NCBI GenBank assembly: GCA_001599295.1
Contig: BCGN01000009.1
Location: forward strand, 248,001 to 312,000
Source of the DNA: Sporopachydermia quercuum
Taxonomy: Eukaryota; Ascomycota; Sporopachydermiomycetes; Sporopachydermiales; Sporopachydermiaceae
Reading direction: 5' to 3'
DNA length: 64,000 nt
Each line of letters starts with the position of its first letter. Positions within the stretch are counted from its first letter, which is position 1. This document shows positions 1 through 10,922 of this stretch, one piece after another. The notes under the pieces were generated by a model. It had not been told where the DNA came from, made no database searches, and saw nothing but the letters and a program-made list of their open reading frames with translations. Position numbers and translations under genes: made by a program.

Positions 1-2
1 AT

Positions 3-272
3 GAGACAAAGTTGATTTGTTATATACTAGTACTAATGCTTCATATTGATGGCTTCAAAGCAGAATTGACACCATTATCTCAAGAGTTAAGTGTAGCTCC
101 TTCTAAGCTTCGAGAACTATTCAAAGCTTTAGGTTGTTCAGTTGCTGCTGCTACAGTGAAAGATTCTGAGAAATTCAATATTCCTCGTGGGACTGCTCAT
201 AGTTATCTTATTGCTACATTGAAGGTTCCATTGAAGTTACCTGATTTAACAAGAGGTAGAAAGAGAAGGTAA
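3..272 (+). CDS. RPA49: RNA polymerase I subunit A49, C-terminal end (partial)
   Basis: This is the last ~89 codons of a gene that enters from the left edge; the frame is open from base 3 to the TAA at 270-272. The sequence LHIDGF, then SKLRELFKALGC, then IPRGTAHSYLIATLKVP followed by a basic tail, matches the C-terminal tandem winged-helix region of the A49/RPA49 family as I know it. A49 forms a heterodimer with A34.5 on RNA polymerase I and helps initiation and elongation on rDNA in the nucleolus; the winged-helix part binds DNA. The N-terminal dimerisation domain lies outside the window. The first in-frame ATG here (36) is internal to the conserved region and is not the start. Confidence 0.85.
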   Translation, partial: ETKLICYILVLMLHIDGFKAELTPLSQELSVAPSKLRELFKALGCSVAAATVKDSEKFNIPRGTAHSYLIATLKVPLKLPDLTRGRKRR

Positions 273-1744
273 ATGGGTACTAGTTGGTGATTCATTGAGT
301 ATATAAATATAAATGGTTCTGGCAGTAACTTCTATTTTGTAGAAATAGTATTGTCTGAATTTATGGTTGAGTGTCGTAATGTCTATGGTTATNAGCTTTT
401 AGTTTCAGTGTATAATGTGAATGCCAGCAATGGTTGCTCGATTTGGTTATTGTTATGCGTAAGAATGAAGACTTTCCAGCGAAACCTCTCCAAGTGACAT
501 GAAACGATGAGCAAGCGTATCAAATTACACCTCCCATTTGATCTTGTATAAGCATTCAATGAATTAGACAGAATAGTTTTGAGTTATAAAGTAGAATGAA
601 ATCAACATTGGTATTTATTTTGGTTCGAAAAAGTGTTCCAGCATTCATTATGATAATAGCATATGACCATGAAATTTCTATCGTTGTATCACGTGATATC
701 TACTATTTTGATCTCTTACTATGTAACGAAAAGAAAGCAGATGTACTTTGGATATATAATATAACCAAGCCCATCTTTTAGTAAGCTCAAAAAACTTTAC
801 TGTAAACAAACCGACACAAAACTGTATGACTCTAAGAATCTCATTTGGTGAGTAACCTAGGATTGGTCTCAACGGATATTTTGTTAGGTTCGAGAAACCT
901 TGTTAGGTTATATCAGGGATGTATGTTCGGTTGGTTGGTAGGAAAGAAACACTATTTCTTCAGTCAATTATCTAGCAAATAAATAGATTACAATTTCTTC
1001 CAATGAATATAGTTCTTATGTTTCTGAATATTTTTCGTTTCACCTTCAATTTCTTTCGTCATACCAAACTGAACAGTGTTGGCTTCATCATAAATCGTCC
1101 AATAATCACAGTAATTTCAGTTTCAGAGATTATACCCGTCAACCTTTGACATATAACTTACGATTGATTTAATNAAATTGCATTCTCTCGCTTCATAAAA
1201 ATCTAGAGCTGGTATGAAAACGTATCATTTACTCTTCTTCCGTGTGTTCCCTATACCGTATTTTCGTTCCTGNAGGATCGATCTAGTGACAGTTCCTTCA
1301 AGAATAGGTTTACCATGATTACGTATTTATTATTACATAATCGAAATATATATTTTCATCTTCAGAATCAAGAACTCAAACACCTAAAGATAAATCTTAA
1401 CCACACATTCAATAAAAGTACTAGNTGAATATAACGAAGAGTGGAAAAATTGATAGCAACAATATTGAATCCGGTATTAAATCACCGAGAATTAAGGCTT
1501 GATATGTGATCTGAAATCGGCGTGACTTAATTACTATTTGTGGAGTTGGCAATTCCCGAAATTCATCTCATTGGCTTGATTCTCGCCTTAACCGTGACTG
1601 CTAACTGTTTACTTCATCGACAGACAATTGAGCTGCTCTAAATAACAAGCCACAGAACATAAACCATTAGAAAGCTAAGCCGCAACAGCCTCATATACTC
1701 CTCCTATCCTTCTTGCCCCTCATTTCACTTCCTGATCCGCTACA
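273..1744. other. Intergenic, RPA49 to DOP1
   Basis: No frame longer than about 65 codons and no RNA gene that I recognise. The last ~55 bases before the DOP1 start (about 1690-1744) are strongly pyrimidine-rich, as expected of a yeast 5' leader. Four ambiguous bases lie here. Confidence 0.5.
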
Positions 1745-4700
1745 ATGTCTGGATCGCCCCAAAACTCAGCACTCCTTTCATCAGTCCCCACTCCCTTATC
1801 GTTCATCCCGTCAAAAGCCTCCGACAAACTACACAACGACTCAAAAAGTAAGCGCTATATCACTGCAATCGAGAGAGCCTTAACATTATTTGATGCTGTG
1901 GAAGAATGGGCCGACTACATCTCCTTTTTAGGCAAACTACTAAAGGCTTTGCGCCAACATACGGACCATTGGATTCCTTCCGATAATTTGGTTTCAGCTA
2001 AGCTGGCGCAATGCCTGAACCTAAATCTTCCTAGCGGAGTTCACCAGAAGGCATTGGAAGTCTATGATTACGTATTCGAAATTCTTGGCAATGATAACCT
2101 AGCGGAAAAACTCGCAATATGGTTGCCAGGGATCCTTCCGTTAATGAATTATGCCAGTATCAATGTTAAGCCGGTATTATTAACATTATTCCGAAGGTAC
2201 ATACTTCCACTTCCGAAATTTGCTTTGAGAATTGCACTGAAGCCTATTTTAGTATCTTTACTCCCGGGAATTGACGACGAGTCTTCCGAATCTTTTCAAA
2301 CAACTATGAAGATCATTTCCGATTTTCGCAAAAATTTAGGAAATGATTCATTCTTTTGGCAAGCTTTTTTTTTAGTGATATTAACGTCTCCCGACCGTCG
2401 GCTTGGAGCTTTAGTATTTGCAGGTAAATACCTACCAAGTTTCCAGCTTCCGAAAGATTGTAATGCGGAAACTCGGGACGAAATTCTGGCTAATCTGTCC
2501 GCGGAAGCTAAAGCTGCTATTTCTCCCGAACCGGGGTTACTACTTCGGATGTTTTCTTACGGGCTTTCCGACAGTCAGATTTTAGTCCAACGCGGTTTCT
2601 TTGATTTACTTATAGAGCGGCTAGAGTTAGGTTCCGCTGTTTTACAAGTTTTGGCTCGAGCGGAAGACTTGCAGCTGTTGGTGGAGAAAGCGGCTGAGGT
2701 TGTACTTCGGAAGGACATGTCATTAAACCGGAGATTATGGAGTTGGCTATTAGACTCTAGTTCTGTGTCGAGAAGTAATATAGGAAATCATAGCGGAAAC
2801 AATATAGTAAGCGGCGGCGGTGGAGGAAGTTCTGATGGGCCTGAAACGGGAAACACAATGTCCCGGGTGGAATATTTTGCCCGTTATGGGTTCCCTGCGT
2901 TATCCGAAGCAATTCTGAATCTTATTTATAGCCAAGAACCGGTTAAAATGAGCCGAGCGTTCCGTATTTGCCTCAGCACAATGGATCGATGGGAAATCGG
3001 TTCGGTAATCATTCCCGCAGTGTTTCTACCGATGATTGAGTCTGTAAAGGATCTTTCGGAAACAATTGAAGAAACATCCGATCCTCGGCAGGAAACTTTA
3101 AAAAGTGCTGCTGCATTGTTTGATGGAATCGAAGCTGTTTCAATCTGGTCCGATGGATTCCGATTACTTACTAACTTTAAAACATTACCATTACGATATA
3201 TTCCGGTAGAGAAAGAAGTAGATCCATCCGAACGAAAGAATTTGGAGCCGATAAAGTATAATTTAGAGTTATTTCTATTTATTGTACAAACGTTCAATCT
3301 TTCGGATGAGGAAATGGTAGTCACTCATTTACCGTTAATGTTGGAAGCCTTGTTTATACTAGGAGAAGATCTCCGGTTGTACCAATCCTCGGGTAATACT
3401 GAAATATCTCGGCTTTGGTTGGAAATATGCGGCAAAGTACTTGAATTAATTCCGAGCCGAGCCTTCATACCTCAACAGCATGCACCGGAAGATATAATAA
3501 CGGATAATTCAGAGATTATTTCCGTTATTGGAAAATTTTACGGAATAAAATCGGAGATCGTTTTGGAAGAAGTACCCGAAGGGGATAAAAACTCAGAACA
3601 ATTGATAACCTCGGAAGCTTCCGGAAGCAAACCGGAAATAACCCCAAAATTTGAAACAGCATCAGAAAGCTTAAATCCACCATTTAACGGGGCTACTTTA
3701 ACCAGTATGCTAGTTAATAAGGTTTCCGATTTAACCTTAGAAGCGATCTTACAGTTACAAACCGAAAACCCAAATCGAGTTTCGGAAAATTATTCAGGAT
3801 CTTATTTTCTTCCTAATTCTTCCGTAGTTTCAACCATCTGCGATCTTTTGACTTCCTTGCACGAACAAATTCCGGAACACGAAACTTGGAAACCGAAAAC
3901 TATTCTGAAAACTTTACTGCAAACACCGGAGTATTCCGTAAACCCTGTTATACAGTTTGGAATTGTCAAACTCATTATTTCCGTTATTCAAAGCTTAAAA
4001 ATAACTGAGAAGAGACAATTAATCCACAAAGCAGTCCGTTTACTATGGCACCCATTGACTCATCGATCGGGTGAATTTCAAGTCGAAGCAGTAACTTTAT
4101 TATGGCAATTGCAGGAGAAATCTTCTGGTCGCGAAGTAGAAGCAGCATTTTGTAAAGTTTTTGTTGATCTGGGGGAAAATTCTGAACAGAAATACCGAGC
4201 CTTTTCCGCTTTATGGACTCATTCAATTGATCGACGCAACTATGAACTATTAATATTTAGACCATTATTTTTATTCCTTGATGGATTACAAACATCTTTG
4301 GATCCGTCGGAACGGATGCTAACAGAACAATGGATACAGGAAACTGTTTCTTCCGGATTAAGCAATCGACTTTTTGCATCATTGATCAATCCGTTACTCC
4401 GCACGGCATTTTTATCTCGAGATCCGTTAGTATTTCAGCTATATTCGGATGATTTGGACCTTTTTGCTTATTATGCGGAAACCTTAATGAATGTACTAAC
4501 TACTGGGAAGACTGAGGAAACCGGAAAAGCCAATTTACGGAAGTCTTTCCGTTCGGAACTTGCCGTAATCGATCAGCAAGTCCGGCGAGCGATCTCGGAA
4601 GCCAATATTGACGGGAATAATATATCTACATACAAAGATTTGTTATTAGCGGTATTAAGGAAGATATTTAAGGCTAAACTAGGAAATCTTGGAGCAGAAG

Positions 4701-7700
4701 GAACCTCCCCTTTNGGGGACATTCATCAGAGTCGATTTCAACAAGCCTACTGTCACGTGATGAGTACTTGCATACGATTATTTGATTTCGTTATTGACGG
4801 CAGTGAAACTGATTTTGGAAAAGATGTTTGTATAATAGCGGAAATAATATGCCAGCAGTTGTTTTCTGGCGAATTGTCGGCAAGATCCACACAATCAGCC
4901 AGATTACCTACTTCGGGTGATAGAAACAGTAATATCTCCGACGTGTTTACTTTAACTTCGCATTTGGAACCTAATTCAAGCTCAAACCTCAACACCNACC
5001 TCAATTGTAACGCTAATGCTAAAATATACGTCCATGTATTGTTAGTCAACACGATCAGCAAATTACTACAAATTGCACATACTAAGTCAATCAATTTGAA
5101 TAGTATCCGGCCTACACTAGCTCGGCAATTATCGGAATCGAAAACTCAGTCAACATCAGGGTCGGGTAATTTTGGATTAGAGAATTTACTTATTTCCGTT
5201 TTCAGAACTGGAAGCTCGATGATTATGGAAGCTTGGAATGCCGTTTTAGTAAGATGTACGGAATACTTTCCCGATATAGTGTTTGGACACCTTACTACTT
5301 TAGTTGAAGGTTTGTGTAAACAAATAGATCTAACGTTTGATTGGATTAACCGATCTTTTGATCCGGAATTGGCACCACAACCAGGAAATCCCGCACTAAA
5401 ATTGGAATCGGAATATTTATCGGAATTCTCAACAGATCAATGTATTTTATTACTAATGTCAGGGTTAGAACACGTGCTCGTTGCTGCCCACAAAAATCTA
5501 ATTCGGATAGAAGAACCCAGAACAGGTACTAAATCAACGTCAGAGCAGTCCTCGGGTTTTTTCGGATCCGTTATGCAAGGAGTTTTTGCAGTAGAAGTTT
5601 CATCAGCGAATTCTTCCGAGCCTTCCGCTTCTGCTTATTTGACCTTTTTATGCTTCAGAACAGCTATCAGAACTTGTTTCCGGATATGGCTTTGGGCTGA
5701 GAATAAACACAATTTCAATAGTCGTCGGGAAAGTTCTGTCGGGGCAACCATAACCGCGTCGGAAGACCCGTTCCGACAGTCTACAATATATCATGCCGCT
5801 AAATTGAAGTTCCGAACTAAACGGCTGGTAGAGAAATTGTTCGAGTTAGAGCCATTGGAAACAGTTGAAACTTTAGTGGAATTGTCGGAATACTCAGTCC
5901 AATCGGGTAAATTCGGTTCGGAGAGTAACTTGAATATCAGCTTAAGTTTCAACCGAAATTCCAATCTTGTTTCTTCTACTCGGCCCGTTTTTAAGATGTT
6001 GCAAGTGTTAGACGGATCTCGGCCTCAGTTAACTATACCTTACCTATTCCGCGGAATTATATCCCGNGTTGATCCAACATTAACGGATGGGCCGAGCCGA
6101 TCAAGCCGAACTTCTGAGCTTTCGGAAATGACAATTGCTCAATTCCTTATCGGATATGTTGGAAACTTAGAAAATGATGCAATGGAAGACATATGGCCGG
6201 CAAGTTTAACGTTTTTAAAGGAAATTTCGGCAAACNTTCTGATATTTAGACATATTTTACCTGAGCTTATTGGTTTTACAAGTAGACTGGCAATTAAAGT
6301 GGATAAAACAAAGTTTGGGTCCCAGAAGAAGCCTCGGAAGGATCTAGCGGAAACATTACTGCGGATATTATCGGGAGGAATCGGGCCAGCTAAGACAAAC
6401 CTTGCTAATATGTTAGGACCTGAACGTGATGCTTCGGAGGATTTTTTAGGTTCAGGATCAGGTTCAAGTTCATTAGGTGTTGCTGCAACGGACTTGAAGG
6501 TGCATTCGTCAACAGCATCAATGCATACCATAGCTGAAAACTCTAATGGCAATACTAATATCAATTCGACTGCGAATACCACTCCCGCAACTACATTAGG
6601 AATACCGGGAACCGGAAATGGAAGCATAATAACGCAGGCAGGAAACTCTACCGGAAAGCCATTCGGACAGGAAGAACTGTGCGGAACATTAGTGTCCATT
6701 ACTCCAACTTTACCAACAATAATCCAAGAGCCCGACAAGCTCACCTCGGCATTGAACCTTATTTTCAGTAACCTTATTTCTCCGATTGGCAAACTTAAAG
6801 AATTTCCAACCACAATCCCAAATTATATCATCCCGCTGATTTCCGCCACGGGAGAACTTATCTTCAACTCTACCGGTATTTCCAATAACTTACAAAAACA
6901 GTGGAAATCATTGGTCTATGACGTAATCACTGATTCTCGGGTCTTTAGCTTATCACAATCTGCAATCACTACATGGCAACCAGCATTTGTGAAATGGTGT
7001 TCTGTAGATTCGGATAAATTCGCCGAGTTTTTGAGCAGAGCCATCGGACATTCATCAAACGCCAACACTCTTTTCGGTTGGAATGACCAAGACACCGAAA
7101 TTCGGAGGTTGTACCTAAAGAGGGTAACACTTTTGCTGCTAACTAATGAAAAGGATCATTATTTAGGTCAATTTAAGGAAATCTTGGATAAACTGCAAAT
7201 GGCTTTCCGACTATTCCCGAGTCTTTATTCCGAAGTGTTTCTATGCATCCGGGCTATTGTTCTCCGATACTCGGAACAACATTTACTAACTATCTGGACC
7301 TTTGTTTATACTGAGCTTCGGAATATCTTATCAGAATTGAGAACGGATTCTGAATTCAAATCTATCTTTTCCGCTTGTAAATTATTAGATATGTTACTTA
7401 CGCTTGGATATGAGGAATTCCGACTGAATGAATGGTTATTTATTACTGACAGTGTTGATGCTATTTATAGAAATTCGGAATTTCCGCCATTAGCATTAGT
7501 TGATCAGCTAGGAAAAGTCATCGGAGCTAACGAAAATGACGGTAGGAATAATGGAGACTATAAAAATGGGAACAATACCGGAAATAACACCAATAGCCTT
7601 AAAGTTGATAACAGTGCTAATAACAGTGGTAATGCTAATATTATTAATAACAGCAACAGTTATACCAACAACGTTACTAGTTATAATGACTTTTTTGACA

Positions 7701-7915
7701 ATGATTTTGTACCTATTAGAATAACTGAAAGAGTACCAGGAAAACCATTATTACTTGGATTTAATATTAATAACACTGAGAAGTATTCAATTCAATCGTT
7801 GAAACACTTTTTTGATGCAATTAGCATGTTCAACTTTGATAGAGTGTATCATATGGAAAAATGCGATTTAGAGGCCTGCGAAAATGACTTGTATGAAGAT
7901 TTATTCAATTGGTGA
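1745..7915 (+). CDS. DOP1: Dopey family protein Dop1, endosome-Golgi trafficking
   Basis: Uninterrupted frame of 2056 codons, longer than the ~1700-residue S. cerevisiae protein. The N-terminal ~300 residues carry the conserved Dopey signature (KRYITAIERALTLFDAVEEW, then a WIPSDNLVSAKLAQCLNLNLP region). The rest is helical repeat-like sequence, with Gly/Ser/Asn-rich insertions near residues 345-365, 1590-1640 and 1930-1980 that explain much of the extra length. Dop1 works with the flippase Neo1 and the scaffold Mon2 on endosome/Golgi membranes. The ATG at 1745 follows a pyrimidine-rich leader and starts directly in conserved sequence. The coding region is unusually rich in TCCG/CGGA compared with neighbours such as CLF1. 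Four codons contain an ambiguous base, none shifting the frame. Confidence 0.95.
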   Translation: MSGSPQNSALLSSVPTPLSFIPSKASDKLHNDSKSKRYITAIERALTLFDAVEEWADYISFLGKLLKALRQHTDHWIPSDNLVSAKLAQCLNLNLPSGVHQKALEVYDYVFEILGNDNLAEKLAIWLPGILPLMNYASINVKPVLLTLFRRYILPLPKFALRIALKPILVSLLPGIDDESSESFQTTMKIISDFRKNLGNDSFFWQAFFLVILTSPDRRLGALVFAGKYLPSFQLPKDCNAETRDEILANLSAEAKAAISPEPGLLLRMFSYGLSDSQILVQRGFFDLLIERLELGSAVLQVLARAEDLQLLVEKAAEVVLRKDMSLNRRLWSWLLDSSSVSRSNIGNHSGNNIVSGGGGGSSDGPETGNTMSRVEYFARYGFPALSEAILNLIYSQEPVKMSRAFRICLSTMDRWEIGSVIIPAVFLPMIESVKDLSETIEETSDPRQETLKSAAALFDGIEAVSIWSDGFRLLTNFKTLPLRYIPVEKEVDPSERKNLEPIKYNLELFLFIVQTFNLSDEEMVVTHLPLMLEALFILGEDLRLYQSSGNTEISRLWLEICGKVLELIPSRAFIPQQHAPEDIITDNSEIISVIGKFYGIKSEIVLEEVPEGDKNSEQLITSEASGSKPEITPKFETASESLNPPFNGATLTSMLVNKVSDLTLEAILQLQTENPNRVSENYSGSYFLPNSSVVSTICDLLTSLHEQIPEHETWKPKTILKTLLQTPEYSVNPVIQFGIVKLIISVIQSLKITEKRQLIHKAVRLLWHPLTHRSGEFQVEAVTLLWQLQEKSSGREVEAAFCKVFVDLGENSEQKYRAFSALWTHSIDRRNYELLIFRPLFLFLDGLQTSLDPSERMLTEQWIQETVSSGLSNRLFASLINPLLRTAFLSRDPLVFQLYSDDLDLFAYYAETLMNVLTTGKTEETGKANLRKSFRSELAVIDQQVRRAISEANIDGNNISTYKDLLLAVLRKIFKAKLGNLGAEGTSPXGDIHQSRFQQAYCHVMSTCIRLFDFVIDGSETDFGKDVCIIAEIICQQLFSGELSARSTQSARLPTSGDRNSNISDVFTLTSHLEPNSSSNLNTXLNCNANAKIYVHVLLVNTISKLLQIAHTKSINLNSIRPTLARQLSESKTQSTSGSGNFGLENLLISVFRTGSSMIMEAWNAVLVRCTEYFPDIVFGHLTTLVEGLCKQIDLTFDWINRSFDPELAPQPGNPALKLESEYLSEFSTDQCILLLMSGLEHVLVAAHKNLIRIEEPRTGTKSTSEQSSGFFGSVMQGVFAVEVSSANSSEPSASAYLTFLCFRTAIRTCFRIWLWAENKHNFNSRRESSVGATITASEDPFRQSTIYHAAKLKFRTKRLVEKLFELEPLETVETLVELSEYSVQSGKFGSESNLNISLSFNRNSNLVSSTRPVFKMLQVLDGSRPQLTIPYLFRGIISXVDPTLTDGPSRSSRTSELSEMTIAQFLIGYVGNLENDAMEDIWPASLTFLKEISANXLIFRHILPELIGFTSRLAIKVDKTKFGSQKKPRKDLAETLLRILSGGIGPAKTNLANMLGPERDASEDFLGSGSGSSSLGVAATDLKVHSSTASMHTIAENSNGNTNINSTANTTPATTLGIPGTGNGSIITQAGNSTGKPFGQEELCGTLVSITPTLPTIIQEPDKLTSALNLIFSNLISPIGKLKEFPTTIPNYIIPLISATGELIFNSTGISNNLQKQWKSLVYDVITDSRVFSLSQSAITTWQPAFVKWCSVDSDKFAEFLSRAIGHSSNANTLFGWNDQDTEIRRLYLKRVTLLLLTNEKDHYLGQFKEILDKLQMAFRLFPSLYSEVFLCIRAIVLRYSEQHLLTIWTFVYTELRNILSELRTDSEFKSIFSACKLLDMLLTLGYEEFRLNEWLFITDSVDAIYRNSEFPPLALVDQLGKVIGANENDGRNNGDYKNGNNTGNNTNSLKVDNSANNSGNANIINNSNSYTNNVTSYNDFFDNDFVPIRITERVPGKPLLLGFNINNTEKYSIQSLKHFFDAISMFNFDRVYHMEKCDLEACENDLYEDLFNW

Positions 7916-8560
7916 TAGGAATACCGGAACCTAGAAGTGATATAATGGAAAAGATGATTTGTATACCGGAAATTATACAGAGAATATCTAGGATAGTAAC
8001 TCGACGTAATGGCGGAATTGATGAAGTATCATATATCATCAACAGCATGGCCTTATGGAATAGCTCTTCGAAGTGCAGATGTTTCCTTTCTTTCTTGAAG
8101 CTTTCAATCAAGCCTTCTGGTGTATCCTTTGAGAATGTTAGTTAGCTCTTCTCAATCGAACGCTCTTCCTTCTAAAGCTGCTCACCTTTTGATCGCTTGT
8201 TAACATATTGGATTTTATGCACTATTGGAATCGCACAAAGTATCTTTGTTTGATATATTAGGTTGATATGGGTTTATATCATATGTAGATACACCATTGT
8301 TTATAGTATATATAGTACTGTGTTATAATGAATTGTGCTATAAGACTATTATGTACTGATTGAATACAGATTACAGATTACAGATTACTAGATCTGTGTT
8401 ATTCTGGTATGTAAAAGAGAGTGTTATTTCAAACAATATAGCAAGTTCTCTTTTTTTTTTTTTGCTGGTCATTTGCATGAAAATAATATAGCTCATCCCA
8501 AAGGATAATTACCAATTGGCTCTAATTGACTATCTTGCCTCCTGATAGTTTTAGAAGATG
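7916..8560. other. Intergenic downstream of DOP1
   Basis: Holds three perfect tandem copies of a 7-bp unit (8366-8386), which run into a small hairpin, and a T13 tract at 8451-8463. No gene is visible. Confidence 0.5.
8366..8397. repeat. Tandem ACAGATT x3 with 6-bp hairpin
   Basis: Three head-to-tail ACAGATT units occupy 8366-8386. The third unit begins a 6-bp inverted repeat, ACAGAT/ATCTGT, with a 6-base spacer (8380-8397). It lies 3' of DOP1. Possibly slippage plus chance pairing; no function is assigned. Confidence 0.7.
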
Positions 8561-8863
8561 TCATCTCCATTCAGTATTCCCAACAATAATAGTAATAGTG
8601 AGCAGCAGCTTTGAAGGGGTTTCTATCAAAAAGTGATTATTCATCAGAATAATCAAAACAGTAATGCTTTCGCCAGTTGATGCCTTATGCACATTAGGAT
8701 TAACGCTGTTCTCTGTTGCAATTCCTTTCTTCCACTGTTCCTGTTCCTTCAATTGTTTTTCCTCTATTTTATCTCTATTTCTGACTCTCATTTCTGACTT
8801 CTTTGCTCTCCTAATCACCCCATTTTGATGTTCGAGGTCTCCTCTATTTTTGGACATTTTCAT
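8561..8863 (-). CDS. Hypothetical small basic protein (doubtful)
   Basis: A 100-codon frame starting with ATG. Residues 1-50 are rich in Lys, Glu and Arg and could form a charged helix (RNRDKIEEKQLKEQEQWKKG). The remaining half is hydrophobic and less protein-like, so if this is a gene the true 3' end may be reached by splicing. I recognise no family. It sits alone between the 3' ends of DOP1 and MTQ2. It could equally be a chance frame in AT-rich DNA. Confidence 0.25.
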   Translation of the reverse strand: MKMSKNRGDLEHQNGVIRRAKKSEMRVRNRDKIEEKQLKEQEQWKKGIATENSVNPNVHKASTGESITVLIILMNNHFLIETPSKLLLTITIIVGNTEWR

Positions 8864-9179
8864 CCTATGATTCTAACATATTTTCACTATGAAATGTTAT
8901 AATGTTATCTCTTGAGTATCATTGAAATCAATANTGAAACACTCAATTTCGAGGCTAGAAGTATATAAACTGACGAAAAAGATATTTTAAACCAAGCAAT
9001 AATCAAATTTGGTTGCCGCTAGTTTATCGAGCAACTGAAGCCATTTAAACAGCTGAATCATATAATTGTTTTATGACTAGGCATTACTTTTGTATAGCCA
9101 CTTTTTACTACTTACTCAAGACCAAATAAACAAGCAGTAAAACCAATAAGACTAAGGTCACCTTCATACAACAGAAATT
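8864..9179. other. Intergenic
   Basis: AT-rich, nothing recognisable; 3' flank of MTQ2. Confidence 0.5.
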
Positions 9180-9869
9180 TTAACTCTTCCTTTGGAACTT
9201 AAAAACAGATAAAACCTCCCATCCAGCTTTTCTCGTAATAAGACATTCAGATTTCCAACCTTTACTTTCCATATGCCTTGCTACACTCTCAGGATGGTTT
9301 CTAGCACAGAATAAAATATAGGCTACTCCTTTTGATGACAAGTGGAAATCCAACTGAGATAGCAGTCTATTAGTAATATCCATACCTTCNGGACCTCCTA
9401 CTAATGCTATATCAAGCCATTGACCATCATTCTCATCAGCTTCTGATGGTTCTATGGGCACATGAGGACCAGGAACATAAGGAGGATTGAAAAGTAGTAA
9501 ATCTATGGAGCCAGATTTAAAAGCAGTTAATAAATCTGACCTTATGCCATCCCAGTGTTCAATTGAAGCCTGGTTATACAAGATAGTCCTAGGACAGTTA
9601 GCAATAGCTGTAGGGTTAATATCAGTGCTGAATAGTAGGGCCGAAGAGTTTGGGATGATGTGTTTGATAAGGAAAGCAGAAATGACGCCGGAACCACAAC
9701 CGATTTCGAGGAAAATTGGACAAGATATATTTTGAGATTGAAAGGTTTCGGAAATATACTTCTGTTCTTTTTCTGCTTCAAATACGTCTAATAGAAGAAA
9801 CGTATCTTCCGCTGGCTCGTATACTTTATCGAATGGAAAGTTGTTTGGAGTTATTGGAGTAGGCAGCAT
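9180..9869 (-). CDS. MTQ2: eRF1 glutamine methyltransferase catalytic subunit (HemK2/MTQ2)
   Basis: 229-residue class I SAM-dependent methyltransferase. The N-terminus MLPTPI..VYEPAEDTFLLLD is typical of Mtq2/HEMK2. SAM motif I EIGCGSG is at residues 55-61 and the catalytic NPPY motif at 128-131. Known role: with Trm112 it methylates the GGQ glutamine of release factor eRF1 in the cytosol. An in-frame ATG lies 8 codons upstream (9893), but homologues begin at MLPTP, so the start at 9869 is preferred. The 5' part of the gene has TCCG/CGGA-rich composition while the 3' part does not. One ambiguous base lies at 9390. RUB1 is transcribed away from it, about 1 kb upstream. Confidence 0.94.
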   Translation of the reverse strand: MLPTPITPNNFPFDKVYEPAEDTFLLLDVFEAEKEQKYISETFQSQNISCPIFLEIGCGSGVISAFLIKHIIPNSSALLFSTDINPTAIANCPRTILYNQASIEHWDGIRSDLLTAFKSGSIDLLLFNPPYVPGPHVPIEPSEADENDGQWLDIALVGGXEGMDITNRLLSQLDFHLSSKGVAYILFCARNHPESVARHMESKGWKSECLITRKAGWEVLSVFKFQRKS

Positions 9870-10922
9870 TTGAGTTGTTAGCATGAGAAGCAAAATCGGG
9901 TATTTGGTAGGATTTAGGATAAGGTTGAGAGTGCGGGAAGAAAATTTTTGGGTAGTTTGAACGCCGAGGAGTCGATAGGTCTCAAAGAAAAATTCTGGAA
10001 GAAAAGAATACGAGAATCAAAATTGAGCCGAGCAAGCAGTTTGATTGAAGTTCAAGATATGTGCAATCGTTGTTCAAGAAATGCGTATTGATCCGAGATC
10101 GATAATTTATGAGTGACAGGAAAGTATTCATGTATATTCAATTTAATTGAACCTTTATTATAATTAGATTATAAATTAATACACTATTCAAACTTCCAAC
10201 AGAATACTGCTTACATAGTTATCTTGGTCTTTTCATACTTGAATCTTCATTTTAAGTTAGCGAGTTTGTTAGGCAACGTCCAGAACTGGAAGTAAGAATC
10301 TACTAATCATTCTCATCTATCTATTTACTATATATGAATCATTACGCAGTTGAGATATTCCCCGAACTTGCAATCTGGAATTTGAAATAATGATTTTGAT
10401 AACCATATTGCTATTGTAGAGCAAACACTGCACCATGTTTTACTCACTGATCTGACATATTTATTACCCTTTCTTGAATACTTTTCATTTCATTTCATTA
10501 TTGCTTGCAAGGTATTACATCTCTAGTAACCCCCTCCGAAGAGATAATATTATGTCCAATCTCCNATGCTCACGGCTGCTATACTGTCCCAAATCTCATA
10601 TGCTAACTTGCTTGTGCTTCANTCGATTCAGTTGATGTGATGGTTGGTGTATTCATTCGATTGATTATGCTACATATTATCACTTGCTCCTTTAACTACA
10701 TGATAGAGAAATGAATACGTATAGTTAAATCTGAGTAACTGCGATAGAGCTTCATAGTTGTTTCATTGTTATATCAAGGGCCCGAGTTGTTGTAAAGATT
10801 CTTGTTCAAGATCAGGAAGGCTTTAGTGCGTGGAAAAAATATGATAAATAGAGATTGAGAGAGAACAAATTACAAGCAGGAAATAGGAATTCCGTAAGAG
10901 AAAAGATATATAAATCGGTATA
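9870..10922. other. Divergent intergenic region MTQ2/RUB1
   Basis: Serves as 5' region for both genes. The MTQ2-proximal ~190 bases share the CG-containing composition of the MTQ2 5' end; the rest is ordinary AT-rich DNA. No gene seen. Confidence 0.5.

Noticed and set aside
678-872. 64-codon minus-strand frame with an acceptor-like TCCTAG before it
   Set aside because: A possible partner exon near 1163-1195 contains an ambiguous codon that may be a stop, and the product looks like nothing known.
8451-8463. T13 tract as a Pol III terminator
   Set aside because: No tRNA or other Pol III gene with A and B boxes is visible upstream.
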